DNA of 13,568 bases, taken from Coprococcus sp. GTDB taxonomy: Bacteria > Bacillota > Clostridia > Lachnospirales > Lachnospiraceae. Shown piece after piece: positions 1 through 7,275 of the stretch (within the stretch, counting starts at the first letter, position 1; each line of letters begins with the position of its first letter). Position numbers and translations under genes: made by a program. The DNA is taken from contig JAEDHX010000057.1 of assembly GCA_016296785.1 (NCBI GenBank), positions 1-13,568 of the forward strand. Reading direction: 5' to 3'. A model generated the notes under the pieces. It saw only the letters and a list, made by a program, of their open reading frames with translations, made no database searches and was not told where the DNA came from.

Positions 1-72
1 CCCTTGGCAAAAAGATATTGTCACTGGACTAGTTCCAGTGACCATATCTTTTTGGCCAAGGGACCTGTCCCC
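1..72. repeat. Long palindromic hairpin repeat, probably truncated by window edge
   Basis: Positions 1-28 and 34-62 are near-perfect reverse complements: 1-8 pairs with 55-62, 9-18 with 44-53 and 20-28 with 34-42. There is one mismatch (19/43), one unpaired base (54) and a 5-base loop. The right arm runs into GGGACCTGTCCCC (60-72), itself a small near-palindrome. Because the left arm starts at base 1, the matching TGGGGACAGGT is predicted just outside the window. The element ends four bases beyond the stop codon of the minus-strand gene, so it could also end that transcript. Repeats with GGGGACAGGT-like ends are familiar from clostridial genomes near IS200/REP-type elements; that link is inference. 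No transposase is present here. Confidence 0.75.
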
Positions 73-76
73 ATGG

Positions 77-2008
77 CTAATTTTTTGCCTTGGCTGGTTT
101 ATAGGCTTTGATTTTGACAGCCGGTGAGTAGTTGCTGTAGTAGGTGGTGTCGTTTGCGTTGCGGTAGGATACGACCTTGTAGAGGTAGTTGCGGCGTTTT
201 TTGACGTTGGTGTCTGTGTAGGAAATTTTTCTGTTTGATGTTGTGCGCGCAACCTCTTTGTAGGTTTTGCCGTTGTTTGATGAACGGTAAATGATGTATC
301 CGCTTGCTGAGGTTATCCTTGACCAGGTAATCTTTATTTTTTTATTGTTAGCGTATGTCTTTTTGATTGTAGGTGTTGTTGGTGCTGTTATTACAGCATA
401 AACTGTTGACTTGGCACTTTCGCAGTTAGCGTATGAATTGGAAGCAGATACTCTATAGTAATATCTGCGGGCAGTCTTTACCTTGGAGTCGGTGTAGCTG
501 CGATTCGAGGTAGTGCCAATTGCAACATATGTACCGTTTTTATATGAAGAACGATATACAATATATTTTGTTGCACCCTCGACTGAGGACCATTTTATAT
601 TTATATCAGCTTCGTTTGTTTTATTAGTAGCATTTCTAACTGTTTTTACGGATATCTTAGTCGGAGCGGTAAATCTAACGTAGATTACATAGGATGCGCT
701 CTTTTCGCTTATCTTGTCAGTTACGGTTACCGTGACTTTGCCTGGAGCAAGTGCTGTTACGATACCATCCGAGGTTACTGAAGCGATAGATTTTGATGAA
801 ACAGACCATTTGATTTGATCGCTTAGTATTGTTGAGCTGATTTGTGGAACAACCTGTAATTTATCGCCTTTTTCAACATTATAATAGCTTGTTGCAAATA
901 TGAAACCTTTTTTATATAATTCTTTATCTTCAACCTTTATGTAGCATAAATCCTGAAGTCCTGAGGCAGTCCTTGCCATAATAAGTGCTGTGCCGGGCTT
1001 TTTAGCTGTTAATAAGCCATTTTCATCAATTGATGCTATAGAGGAATTAAGGCTTTCCCATGTTATTTGTTCATCTTCAATTGAAGTTACGCATTTTAGT
1101 GTTATTTCCTGACCTGTATATATTGTTTTAATTGTAGTCGTTAATGCCAAGAAATCATCCGTCATTTTGTAGAGTTTTTCTCGTGTTTCTTCAGTTAGTG
1201 AACAACTATCAGGCTCTGCTGTAGCATCTGTTGGAGCTTCGTTGAAGATAGCTCTATAGAAGCATGAAGCAGCAAGGAAATATCCTGTATAGTTTGGATG
1301 CTTGTTATCTGAGGATATAAGATTTATTTCCGGATAATTATAATTTGTTCTTGCAAATACTTCGCCTACAGGAACTGTGCGTAGCTCAAGCTTGTCTGCA
1401 ATGTATTTATATGACATTTGTACATATTGCTGAAATTCAGTTGTTGATAAGAGCTCGTTATTGCCGTTTACCTTAGTGAGCGAGCCGTTTACATAGCCAT
1501 GAGTCATATAAAGAAGTATTTCAGCTTCAGGCTGGTATATATCAATAAGAGTCTTTAAATGCTCAATTGCAGGGAACATTGATCCCTCCGGGTCTTCAAT
1601 ACCATATTTGCTCTGTTCCTGAAGTACAATATAATCCCAGTCGCCTGTAAGAAGAGCTAACTGCAATTCTTTATAATATGATTGATAATTTGTGTATGGG
1701 AAAGCATAGTAAATAAGCTTGGCACTACCATGACAAATAGATGTTGCTACTATATTCTTGCCCTGGCTTGCTGCAATATTTTCAAGTATTTCACCTACAT
1801 TATTTCCGTTGTAGGAGGTAAAGCTGTTACCTACAAAGAGTATATTGATTGGGTCTTCAACCTCCGGGTCTGATGAAGGATCAGGTTGCTCAGATGTATT
1901 TTCCTCAGCCTCAACAGATAGAGTATTTGAAGGCAGATTAATTGATATAAATAGACCAAACAACAAAATTATAATAAAATAAATAAGCCTTGATTTGTTA
2001 AATTTCAT
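77..2008 (-). CDS. Secreted SGNH hydrolase-like (DUF4886-type) protein with Big2 and FN3 domains
   Basis: 643 residues. The start is set at ATG 2008 because AGTGAGG lies about nine bases upstream; the GTG at 2023 lies inside that ribosome binding site. Residues 8-25 form a hydrophobic signal segment, followed by an acidic, proline-containing linker. The catalytic part spans about 54-260: GNSFTSYNG carries the nucleophile candidate Ser62, and SSDNKHPN carries Asp234 and His237, matching block I and block V of SGNH esterases. Two Big2 Ig-like domains follow (about 293-358 and 366-446), then two FN3 domains (about 448-540 and 543-636), each with the YxVYRSS/YRVSA-like core. The C-terminus is basic, with no sortase motif or membrane anchor, so the protein is likely released or held by its Ig-like domains. 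A surface esterase acting on acetylated glycans is plausible; the substrate is unknown. Confidence 0.85.
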   Translation of the reverse strand: MKFNKSRLIYFIIILLFGLFISINLPSNTLSVEAEENTSEQPDPSSDPEVEDPINILFVGNSFTSYNGNNVGEILENIAASQGKNIVATSICHGSAKLIYYAFPYTNYQSYYKELQLALLTGDWDYIVLQEQSKYGIEDPEGSMFPAIEHLKTLIDIYQPEAEILLYMTHGYVNGSLTKVNGNNELLSTTEFQQYVQMSYKYIADKLELRTVPVGEVFARTNYNYPEINLISSDNKHPNYTGYFLAASCFYRAIFNEAPTDATAEPDSCSLTEETREKLYKMTDDFLALTTTIKTIYTGQEITLKCVTSIEDEQITWESLNSSIASIDENGLLTAKKPGTALIMARTASGLQDLCYIKVEDKELYKKGFIFATSYYNVEKGDKLQVVPQISSTILSDQIKWSVSSKSIASVTSDGIVTALAPGKVTVTVTDKISEKSASYVIYVRFTAPTKISVKTVRNATNKTNEADINIKWSSVEGATKYIVYRSSYKNGTYVAIGTTSNRSYTDSKVKTARRYYYRVSASNSYANCESAKSTVYAVITAPTTPTIKKTYANNKKIKITWSRITSASGYIIYRSSNNGKTYKEVARTTSNRKISYTDTNVKKRRNYLYKVVSYRNANDTTYYSNYSPAVKIKAYKPAKAKN

Positions 2009-2184
2009 AATATAAAACCTCACTTTTCTTAAGTATTTATATAACCGGAATACGTATATTCATACATATATTTTACATGTTGCGATAATTTGTTTTTATA
2101 GCCTTTATATAATATATTATTATTTTAAACATGGCAAGCCGGGTGTGACGATTATTTCTCTGATTTTGTGAAAACTAAAATTAT

Positions 2185-2214
2185 TTGTACTATTTTCGGA
2201 AAAACGAGTATAAT
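2185..2214 (+). promoter_or_regulatory. Sigma-A type promoter for the protease-feoAB operon
   Basis: A perfect TATAAT at 2209-2214 lies 18 bases after a weak -35 (TTGTAC, 2185-2190). It sits about 50 bases before the start codon at 2264 and faces it. The region between the divergent genes (2009-2263) is otherwise AT-rich; no convincing minus-strand promoter could be singled out. Confidence 0.55.
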
Positions 2215-2238
2215 GGTATTGTCGATTTATACCATTAT
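2210..2238. promoter_or_regulatory. Perfect 10-bp inverted repeat over the -10 box, candidate operator
   Basis: ATAATGGTAT (2210-2219) and ATACCATTAT (2229-2238) are exact reverse complements separated by nine bases. The left arm covers most of the TATAAT at 2209-2214 and the dyad spans the expected transcription start. A repressor bound here would block the promoter. Since the operon includes FeoA-FeoB, a metal-responsive regulator is a natural guess, but the arms are not a clear match to a Fur or DtxR consensus. In RNA, only the part downstream of the start point would be present, so an RNA hairpin is less likely. Confidence 0.5.
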
Positions 2239-2263
2239 TCTACGGGATTATAGGGGGGATGAT

Positions 2264-3403
2264 ATGAGAAAAGGTGCTTCAAAGCTTATTATCCGTAATG
2301 TATATATGACTATTATGCTTGTAATAGTGATGCTAATATGTGCATCCTGCAAGAAAAATGTGGGGACGCTGACAAAGAGTGATGCGGGAGAACCATATTC
2401 TGATTGGATGGAAAGCACGCAAGGAAGTGCAAAGTATCTTGATGGGGATACTGTTTTGCTAAGTGTCTTTTTGGAGGACCCTGCCTCTTCCTGGGAGAAG
2501 GACGAAATAAATCTCGTAAAGAATAACATGAAAATAGCATGTGATTTCTTAAAAAGCGAAGGTGAGCGCTATGGGAAGGAAGTTAATCTGATATATGATA
2601 TAGATGAGCATCCTGATTTGGAGTACCATATGCGTTGTGATAAAGCCTTTGGTGGTACAACTATCTCTAAAGGCGATAATGAAAGAGCTGAAGAAGCGAA
2701 AAAACTGCGCAAATCAATATATGATTACATAGATAGTAACATTAATATTGGTTTTGTTATGAAGAAATATCAGGTGAACAGCATAGGCGTTATGGTTTTT
2801 ATTGATGGAGGTGCTGATGCTGCAACTGCTTATAATTATTACTACGGAGCACAAAAGGACAGATATTTGGAAGTCTGTTTTATGAATCTGAGATGGATTA
2901 ATAATAATGCAGAGCTTAAACCTGAGACGTATGCACATGAAATTCTTCATATATTTGGGGCAATTGATTTATATTATACTGACCCTATGGTTGGAGCAAC
3001 AAGAGATTTTATTGATCAAGTGTATAAGGAATATCCGACAGATATAATGCTTGGTAATTCAAGAGAGGGCGTGAACCGAAATAATCGTGTTGAAGGGGAG
3101 ATAACAGATATAACTGCGTATTTTCTCGGATGGAAGAATTATATAACTGAATGCTCAACGTATCCGACAATAAAACAGAAATATAAGGCAAGCTTTGTAT
3201 ATTCAAGAGATCGTCTTGAGAATAAGGATGAATATAATTTACCTGACAGAATTATTATGGAAGAAAACTATCGCAGGCAGAAGTATTATAAATATGCAAT
3301 AATAGTTATCGGTATTGTAATATTACTTGATATTGTATGGTTAAAAATGAAAAGGAAAAAGCAGAAAAATATGCAGACTGATACAGAAAGCGAGGAAGCT
3401 TAA
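2264..3403 (+). CDS. Membrane-anchored metzincin-like zinc metallopeptidase, putative lipoprotein
   Basis: 379 residues from ATG 2264, chosen because AGGGGGG (2252-2258) sits just upstream; the frame is open back to a GTG at 2168, but that start would lie before the promoter. The N-terminus has a basic stretch, a hydrophobic segment and ASC, which may be a lipobox, although Cys at -3 is unusual. The core shows HEILHIFGAID with His225, Glu226, His229, Gly232 and Asp235. This fits the HExxHxxGxxD zinc motif of metzincins that use Asp as third ligand, as in snapalysin. TDIML near Met262 is a fair candidate for the Met-turn. A transmembrane segment at about 344-361 is followed by a basic, then acidic tail, so the catalytic domain should lie outside the cell. 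Five bases separate the stop from feoAB. The substrate is unknown. Confidence 0.72.
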   Translation: MRKGASKLIIRNVYMTIMLVIVMLICASCKKNVGTLTKSDAGEPYSDWMESTQGSAKYLDGDTVLLSVFLEDPASSWEKDEINLVKNNMKIACDFLKSEGERYGKEVNLIYDIDEHPDLEYHMRCDKAFGGTTISKGDNERAEEAKKLRKSIYDYIDSNINIGFVMKKYQVNSIGVMVFIDGGADAATAYNYYYGAQKDRYLEVCFMNLRWINNNAELKPETYAHEILHIFGAIDLYYTDPMVGATRDFIDQVYKEYPTDIMLGNSREGVNRNNRVEGEITDITAYFLGWKNYITECSTYPTIKQKYKASFVYSRDRLENKDEYNLPDRIIMEENYRRQKYYKYAIIVIGIVILLDIVWLKMKRKKQKNMQTDTESEEA

Positions 3404-3408
3404 GCATT

Positions 3409-5826
3409 ATGACACTAGATCAGCTTAAAAAGAATCAGACAGGAAAAATAGTGCATATAAATGGAAGAGGCCAGCTAAGGCATCATCTACTGGATATGGG
3501 ACTTACACCATGTACGGAGGTAAGGCTTATTAAGGTAGCTCCAATGGGTGATCCGATAGAGATAGAGCTTCGTGGTTACGAATTAACGCTTAGACTTGAT
3601 GAGGCAAAGAATATTGAGGTTATTATAGAAGATGACACAAGGGTAGCTGAACCATGTAATCACAATAGTACAGCTTTTGAAGATGCAAAAAAAAATAAAC
3701 GCCATGAGCAGATGGAACATCCCGGCGTAGGTGAGCTTGGACGTGCAAAGGATTACAGGGCAAATAAAATAGGCGATATGATACCAAAAGGGCAGAAGCT
3801 TACATTTGCACTTGCCGGCAACCAGAATTGTGGAAAAACAACGCTGTTTAATCAGCTTACCGGAGCAAATCAGCATGTAGGCAATTTCCCTGGGGTAACG
3901 GTTGATAAAAAAGAAGGTGTGATAAGAAATCATCCTGAGGCAACAGTTATTGATTTGCCCGGTATATATTCGCTTTCGCCATATTCAAATGAAGAGATAG
4001 TAACAAGAGATTTCCTGTTAAATGAGAATGTTACGGGAATTATTAATATAGTAGATGCGTCAAATATTGAAAGAAATCTATACCTGACAATGCAGCTTAT
4101 GGAGCTTGGTATACCGATGGTTCTTGCACTGAACATGATGGATGAGGTACGTGCAAACGGTGGAACCATACTTATAAATGAACTTGAAAGCATTCTTGGA
4201 ATACCTGTTGTGCCTATTTCTGCAGTAAAGAATGAAGGTATTGATGAACTGGTGGACCATGCCATTCATATAGCAAGGTATAGAGAGGCTCCGGGTAGAA
4301 TTGATTTCTGCCCTGATACCCACAAAACAGGTGATAAGCTTGGAGCTGTACACAGGTGCATTCATGCTGCCGCTCATATGCTTGAGCCATATGCAAAGAA
4401 GGCCGGACTTCCACCAAGATTTGCATGTACAAAAATGGTTGAAGGTGATGAATTAGTTGAGAAGGCGTTAGATCTTCCGGAGGTGGAAATGCATGCACTG
4501 TCTCATGTTATTTCTATTATGGAGGAAGAAAGCGACCTTGACAGAGAAGCGGCTCTTGCAAATATGAGATTTGCATTTATTGAGAAGCTGTGTAAGGCGA
4601 CAGTTGTAAAGCCACATGAGAGCAGGGAGCATAAGAGAAGCGTTGCAATCGATAGAATCCTGACAGGAAAGTATACTGCAATACCATGCTTTATATTTAT
4701 TATGTCGGCTGTATTTGCACTTACATTTTCCGTTATTGGAGCGGGACTTTCTGATCTTATGGCAATGGGAGTTGACTTTGTTATCAAGCTTGCTGATAAG
4801 GGACTTAGCGCTTCGCAGGTTAATCCTGTTGTTAAGTCGCTTGTTGTAGATGCGGTGCTAAAGGGAGTGGGAAGTGTGCTTAGCTTTCTTCCAATAATAG
4901 TAACCCTTTTCTTCTTCCTTTCGATTCTTGAGGATACCGGTTATATGGCGAGAGTTGCTTTTGTAATGGATAAGCTTCTAAGAAAGATAGGCTTATCGGG
5001 CAGAAGCTTTGTTCCAATGCTGATTGGATTTGGTTGTTCTGTTCCTGCAATTATGGCAACAAGAACCTTATCGAGTGAACGTGACAGGAAGATGACTATT
5101 ATGCTTACTCCGTTTATGAGCTGTAGTGCTAAGCTTCCGATTTATGCACTATTTACAAGTGCATTTTTCCCAAAGAATATGAGAGCACTTGTAATGATAG
5201 GCCTATATTTTTTTGGAATTGTATGTGGTATTGTCTATGCGCTAATTCTAAAGAAGGTAAAATATAAGGGCGAGCCGGTACCATTTGTTATGGAGCTTCC
5301 AAATTACAGGCTTCCGGGAATTAAAAGTGTAGGACAGCTTATATGGGATAAGGCAAAGGGCTTTATCCAGAAAGCATTTACAATAATTTTTATTGCAACT
5401 ATTGTCATTTGGTTCCTTCAGACCTTTGATTTGAGATTTAATGTAGCTGCATCACCTGATGAAAGCCTGCTTGCAAAGCTTGCCGGCATTCTTACACCGA
5501 TTTTTACACCACTTGGATTTGGTGACTGGCGTGTTCTGGCAGCATTAATCACAGGCTTTACTGCTAAGGAAAGTGTTGTTTCTACACTTACAGTATTGCT
5601 TGGTGGAGATATCTCATTATTGTCCTCACTATTTTCGCCGTTTACTGCATTTGTATTTCTTGTATTTACATTATTATACACACCATGTGTTGCTGCAGTG
5701 GGGGCGGTGAGGCGTGAAATGGGAAGTGCAAAGTCGGCAGCTGTTCTTGCGTTTATGCAATGTCTGATAGCATGGATTATCGCGTTCCTAATTCATTCAA
5801 TTGGAGTGTTAATCCAAATAGTATAA
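3409..5826 (+). CDS. feoB: Fused FeoA-FeoB ferrous iron transporter
   Basis: 805 residues. The N-terminal 75 or so form a FeoA-type SH3-like domain (GRGQLRHHLLDMGLTPCTEV). A charged linker follows (about 76-125), then the FeoB GTPase: G1 GNQNCGKTT with Lys143, GVTV, G3 DLPG at Asp182 and G4 NMMD at 242-245. The usual Pro in GNPNxGKT is Gln139. The rest is the membrane part, with the gate-type segments GFGCSVPA and MSCSAKLP, ending in a hydrophobic C-terminus. FeoB imports Fe2+ across the cytoplasmic membrane; FeoA is normally a separate small partner and is fused here. The ribosome binding site GAGGAAG lies inside the end of the protease gene, so the two are probably translationally coupled. 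No FeoC-like gene follows. Confidence 0.96.
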   Translation: MTLDQLKKNQTGKIVHINGRGQLRHHLLDMGLTPCTEVRLIKVAPMGDPIEIELRGYELTLRLDEAKNIEVIIEDDTRVAEPCNHNSTAFEDAKKNKRHEQMEHPGVGELGRAKDYRANKIGDMIPKGQKLTFALAGNQNCGKTTLFNQLTGANQHVGNFPGVTVDKKEGVIRNHPEATVIDLPGIYSLSPYSNEEIVTRDFLLNENVTGIINIVDASNIERNLYLTMQLMELGIPMVLALNMMDEVRANGGTILINELESILGIPVVPISAVKNEGIDELVDHAIHIARYREAPGRIDFCPDTHKTGDKLGAVHRCIHAAAHMLEPYAKKAGLPPRFACTKMVEGDELVEKALDLPEVEMHALSHVISIMEEESDLDREAALANMRFAFIEKLCKATVVKPHESREHKRSVAIDRILTGKYTAIPCFIFIMSAVFALTFSVIGAGLSDLMAMGVDFVIKLADKGLSASQVNPVVKSLVVDAVLKGVGSVLSFLPIIVTLFFFLSILEDTGYMARVAFVMDKLLRKIGLSGRSFVPMLIGFGCSVPAIMATRTLSSERDRKMTIMLTPFMSCSAKLPIYALFTSAFFPKNMRALVMIGLYFFGIVCGIVYALILKKVKYKGEPVPFVMELPNYRLPGIKSVGQLIWDKAKGFIQKAFTIIFIATIVIWFLQTFDLRFNVAASPDESLLAKLAGILTPIFTPLGFGDWRVLAALITGFTAKESVVSTLTVLLGGDISLLSSLFSPFTAFVFLVFTLLYTPCVAAVGAVRREMGSAKSAAVLAFMQCLIAWIIAFLIHSIGVLIQIV

Positions 5827-5852
5827 ATCAAGGCAAAATAAATAATAACCAC

Positions 5853-5904
5853 TTGACAAGCAATATATAAAAGTGTTACCAATTATATGTGTAAATACTA
5901 TAAA
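5853..5904 (+). promoter_or_regulatory. purC: Probable purC promoter region
   Basis: Two overlapping possibilities exist. TTGACA at 5853-5858 is a perfect -35, but no good -10 sits 16-18 bases on. TTACCA (5876-5881) with TATAAA (5899-5904) has an ideal 17-base spacer but would start transcription only about 14 bases before the ATG. An imperfect dyad, TAACCACTT (5846-5854) with AAGTGTTA (5871-5878), flanks the first -35. No purine riboswitch core was recognised and no clear terminator follows feoAB, so some read-through from feoAB is possible. Confidence 0.4.
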
Positions 5905-5924
5905 ATAAACATGAGGTGGAAAAC

Positions 5925-6797
5925 ATGCAGGACTTAAAGCCAATAAAGGAAGGTAAAGTAAGAGAGATATATGATAATGGTGACAGTCTTATTATGGTAG
6001 CTACTGACCGTATTAGCTGTTTCGATGTTATTCTTGATAATCAGATTTCTAAGAAGGGAACTGTGCTTACACAGATGTCAAAGTTCTGGTTTGATATGAC
6101 AGAGGATATTCTTCCTAATCATATGATTTCAGTAGATGTTAAGGATATGCCGGAATTCTTCCAGCAGGAGAAGTTTGATGGTAATAGTATGATGTGTAAG
6201 AAGCTTGAGATGCTTCCTATCGAGTGTATCGTTAGAGGATATATTACAGGTAGTGGTTGGGCAAGCTATAAGGAGAATGGAACAGTATGTGGCATTAAGC
6301 TTCCTGAGGGCCTTAAGGAATCAGACAAGCTTCCTGAACCGATCTATACACCATCAACAAAGGCTGAGATTGGTGATCATGATGAGAATATATCATATGA
6401 GCAGAGCGTTGCTCATCTTGAGAAGTATTTCCCTGGCAAGGGTGAGGAATATGCCGCAAAGCTTCGCGACTGTACTATCGCATTATATAAGAAGTGTGCA
6501 GAATATGCACTTAGCAAGGGTATTATAATTGCAGATACAAAGTTTGAGTTTGGTCTTGATGAGAATGGTAATCTTGTAATTGGCGATGAGATGCTTACTC
6601 CTGACAGCTCACGTTTCTGGCCTGCTGAGGGTTATGAACCTGGTCATGGTCAGCCTTCATTTGATAAGCAGTTTGCCCGTGATTGGCTTAAGGCTAATCC
6701 TGATAAGGGTTGGAAGCTTCCTGAGGATGTAGCACAAAAGACAATTGATATCTATCTTGAAGGATATGAGAAGCTTACAGGAAAGAAGCTTGTATAA
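5925..6797 (+). CDS. purC: Phosphoribosylaminoimidazole-succinocarboxamide synthase (SAICAR synthetase)
   Basis: 290 residues from ATG 5925, preceded by AGGTGG at 5914-5919; the upstream GTG 5916 lies within that site and is not used as start. It joins CAIR and aspartate with ATP to make SAICAR in de novo purine synthesis, in the cytoplasm. Family signatures are clear: KEGKVREIYD near the N-terminus (nucleotide-binding loop), LPIECIVRGYITGSGW (97-112), IGDHDENIS (149-157), IIIADTKFEFG (200-210) and GDEMLTPDSSRFWP (220-233). The length matches the longer PurC form, not the 237-residue E. coli form. It stands alone here, with no other pur gene, and has its own terminator. Confidence 0.97.
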   Translation: MQDLKPIKEGKVREIYDNGDSLIMVATDRISCFDVILDNQISKKGTVLTQMSKFWFDMTEDILPNHMISVDVKDMPEFFQQEKFDGNSMMCKKLEMLPIECIVRGYITGSGWASYKENGTVCGIKLPEGLKESDKLPEPIYTPSTKAEIGDHDENISYEQSVAHLEKYFPGKGEEYAAKLRDCTIALYKKCAEYALSKGIIIADTKFEFGLDENGNLVIGDEMLTPDSSRFWPAEGYEPGHGQPSFDKQFARDWLKANPDKGWKLPEDVAQKTIDIYLEGYEKLTGKKLV

Positions 6798-6829
6798 GAA
6801 TTATTGAACATATAAATTTAACGATTAAC

Positions 6830-6861
6830 ATAAAAGAGTCATGATTGCATGGCTCTTTTAT
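6830..6861 (+). terminator. Intrinsic terminator of purC
   Basis: A 14-bp stem (6830-6843 with 6848-6861, one G-U pair) closes a four-base loop. The right arm ends in CTCTTTTAT and the left begins ATAAAAGAG, so the hairpin has A and T tracts on either side. It begins 32 bases after the purC stop. Confidence 0.8.
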
Positions 6862-6862
6862 C

Positions 6863-6991
6863 ATAATAGGAAATTCCTCCGAATTTCCTATTATAACAAC
6901 GCTCCGCTTAGGATGTGCACTCGCGCGCCGGGAATCATGTCGCAAAAGCGACCGCGCTCGGCGCGAGAATCTCGCAAGCGAGATTCTTTTT
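6863..6991. repeat. Composite GC-rich repeat with three stacked hairpins
   Basis: First unit: a perfect 14-bp stem, 6863-6876 with 6881-6894, loop CTCC. Second unit: CTCGC and GCCG (6920-6924, 6927-6930) pair with CGGC and GCGAG (6959-6967), enclosing GTCGC-AAAA-GCGAC (6939-6952). Third unit: a perfect 10-bp stem 6966-6975 with 6978-6987, followed by T residues to 6991, which reads as an intrinsic terminator on the plus strand. The base composition is far richer in G and C than the flanks. This looks like a dispersed, non-coding mobile repeat (MITE or REP-like); only one copy is in the window, so dispersal is inferred. Confidence 0.6.
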
Positions 6992-7160
6992 ACAAAAAAT
7001 ACTAAGGTTGCCTTAAGAAAAAGAAATGCCTTTTGTAACAAAATAGATACAATTAATATACATATATGAGTTAGACTAATACAGGATAAGAGCAACATAC
7101 TTAGCTTATGAAATCAAAACATAAATCGGATTAATAAAGCTTAAATATAGGTCATATTTA

Positions 7161-7188
7161 TTGATTTTATTTTACATGAGACTATAAT
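7161..7188 (+). promoter_or_regulatory. Promoter of the dlt-like operon
   Basis: TTGATT (7161-7166) and a perfect TATAAT (7183-7188) are separated by 16 bases. Transcription would start near 7195, leaving a leader of about 80 bases that includes an orphan GAGAGG at 7221-7226. Confidence 0.6.
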
Positions 7189-7275
7189 TTGTTGTGTTTA
7201 GATGGAAAATCTGAAATAAAGAGAGGAAAAGCAAGCGCATATTAAGAGACTTAGTTACACTTGTTATTATGAATT

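Larger units (their letters stand above)
6798..7275. other. 478-base gene-free gap between purC and dltA
   Basis: It contains, in order, the purC terminator (6830-6861), a composite GC-rich repeat (6863-6991), AT-rich sequence with nothing recognised (6992-7160), the dlt promoter (7161-7188) and a leader of roughly 80 bases. The only open frames across it run through the repeat and have no ribosome binding site. Confidence 0.8.

Noticed and set aside
2168..2263. Longer start (GTG 2168) for the metzincin-like protein
   Set aside because: It lies upstream of the predicted promoter, has no ribosome binding site, and would place 32 extra residues before a normal signal peptide; ATG 2264 has AGGGGGG in front.
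3583..4787. Several minus-strand open frames opposite feoAB
   Set aside because: They lack ribosome binding sites and coding character and lie opposite a clearly real gene.
5827..5924. Possible purine riboswitch before purC
   Set aside because: The gap is under 100 bases and shows no three-stem junction or conserved purine aptamer core.
6845..7069. Open frame of 74 codons through the composite repeat
   Set aside because: It has no ribosome binding site, consists mainly of the GC-rich hairpins translated, and has the low-information look of a repeat read as protein.
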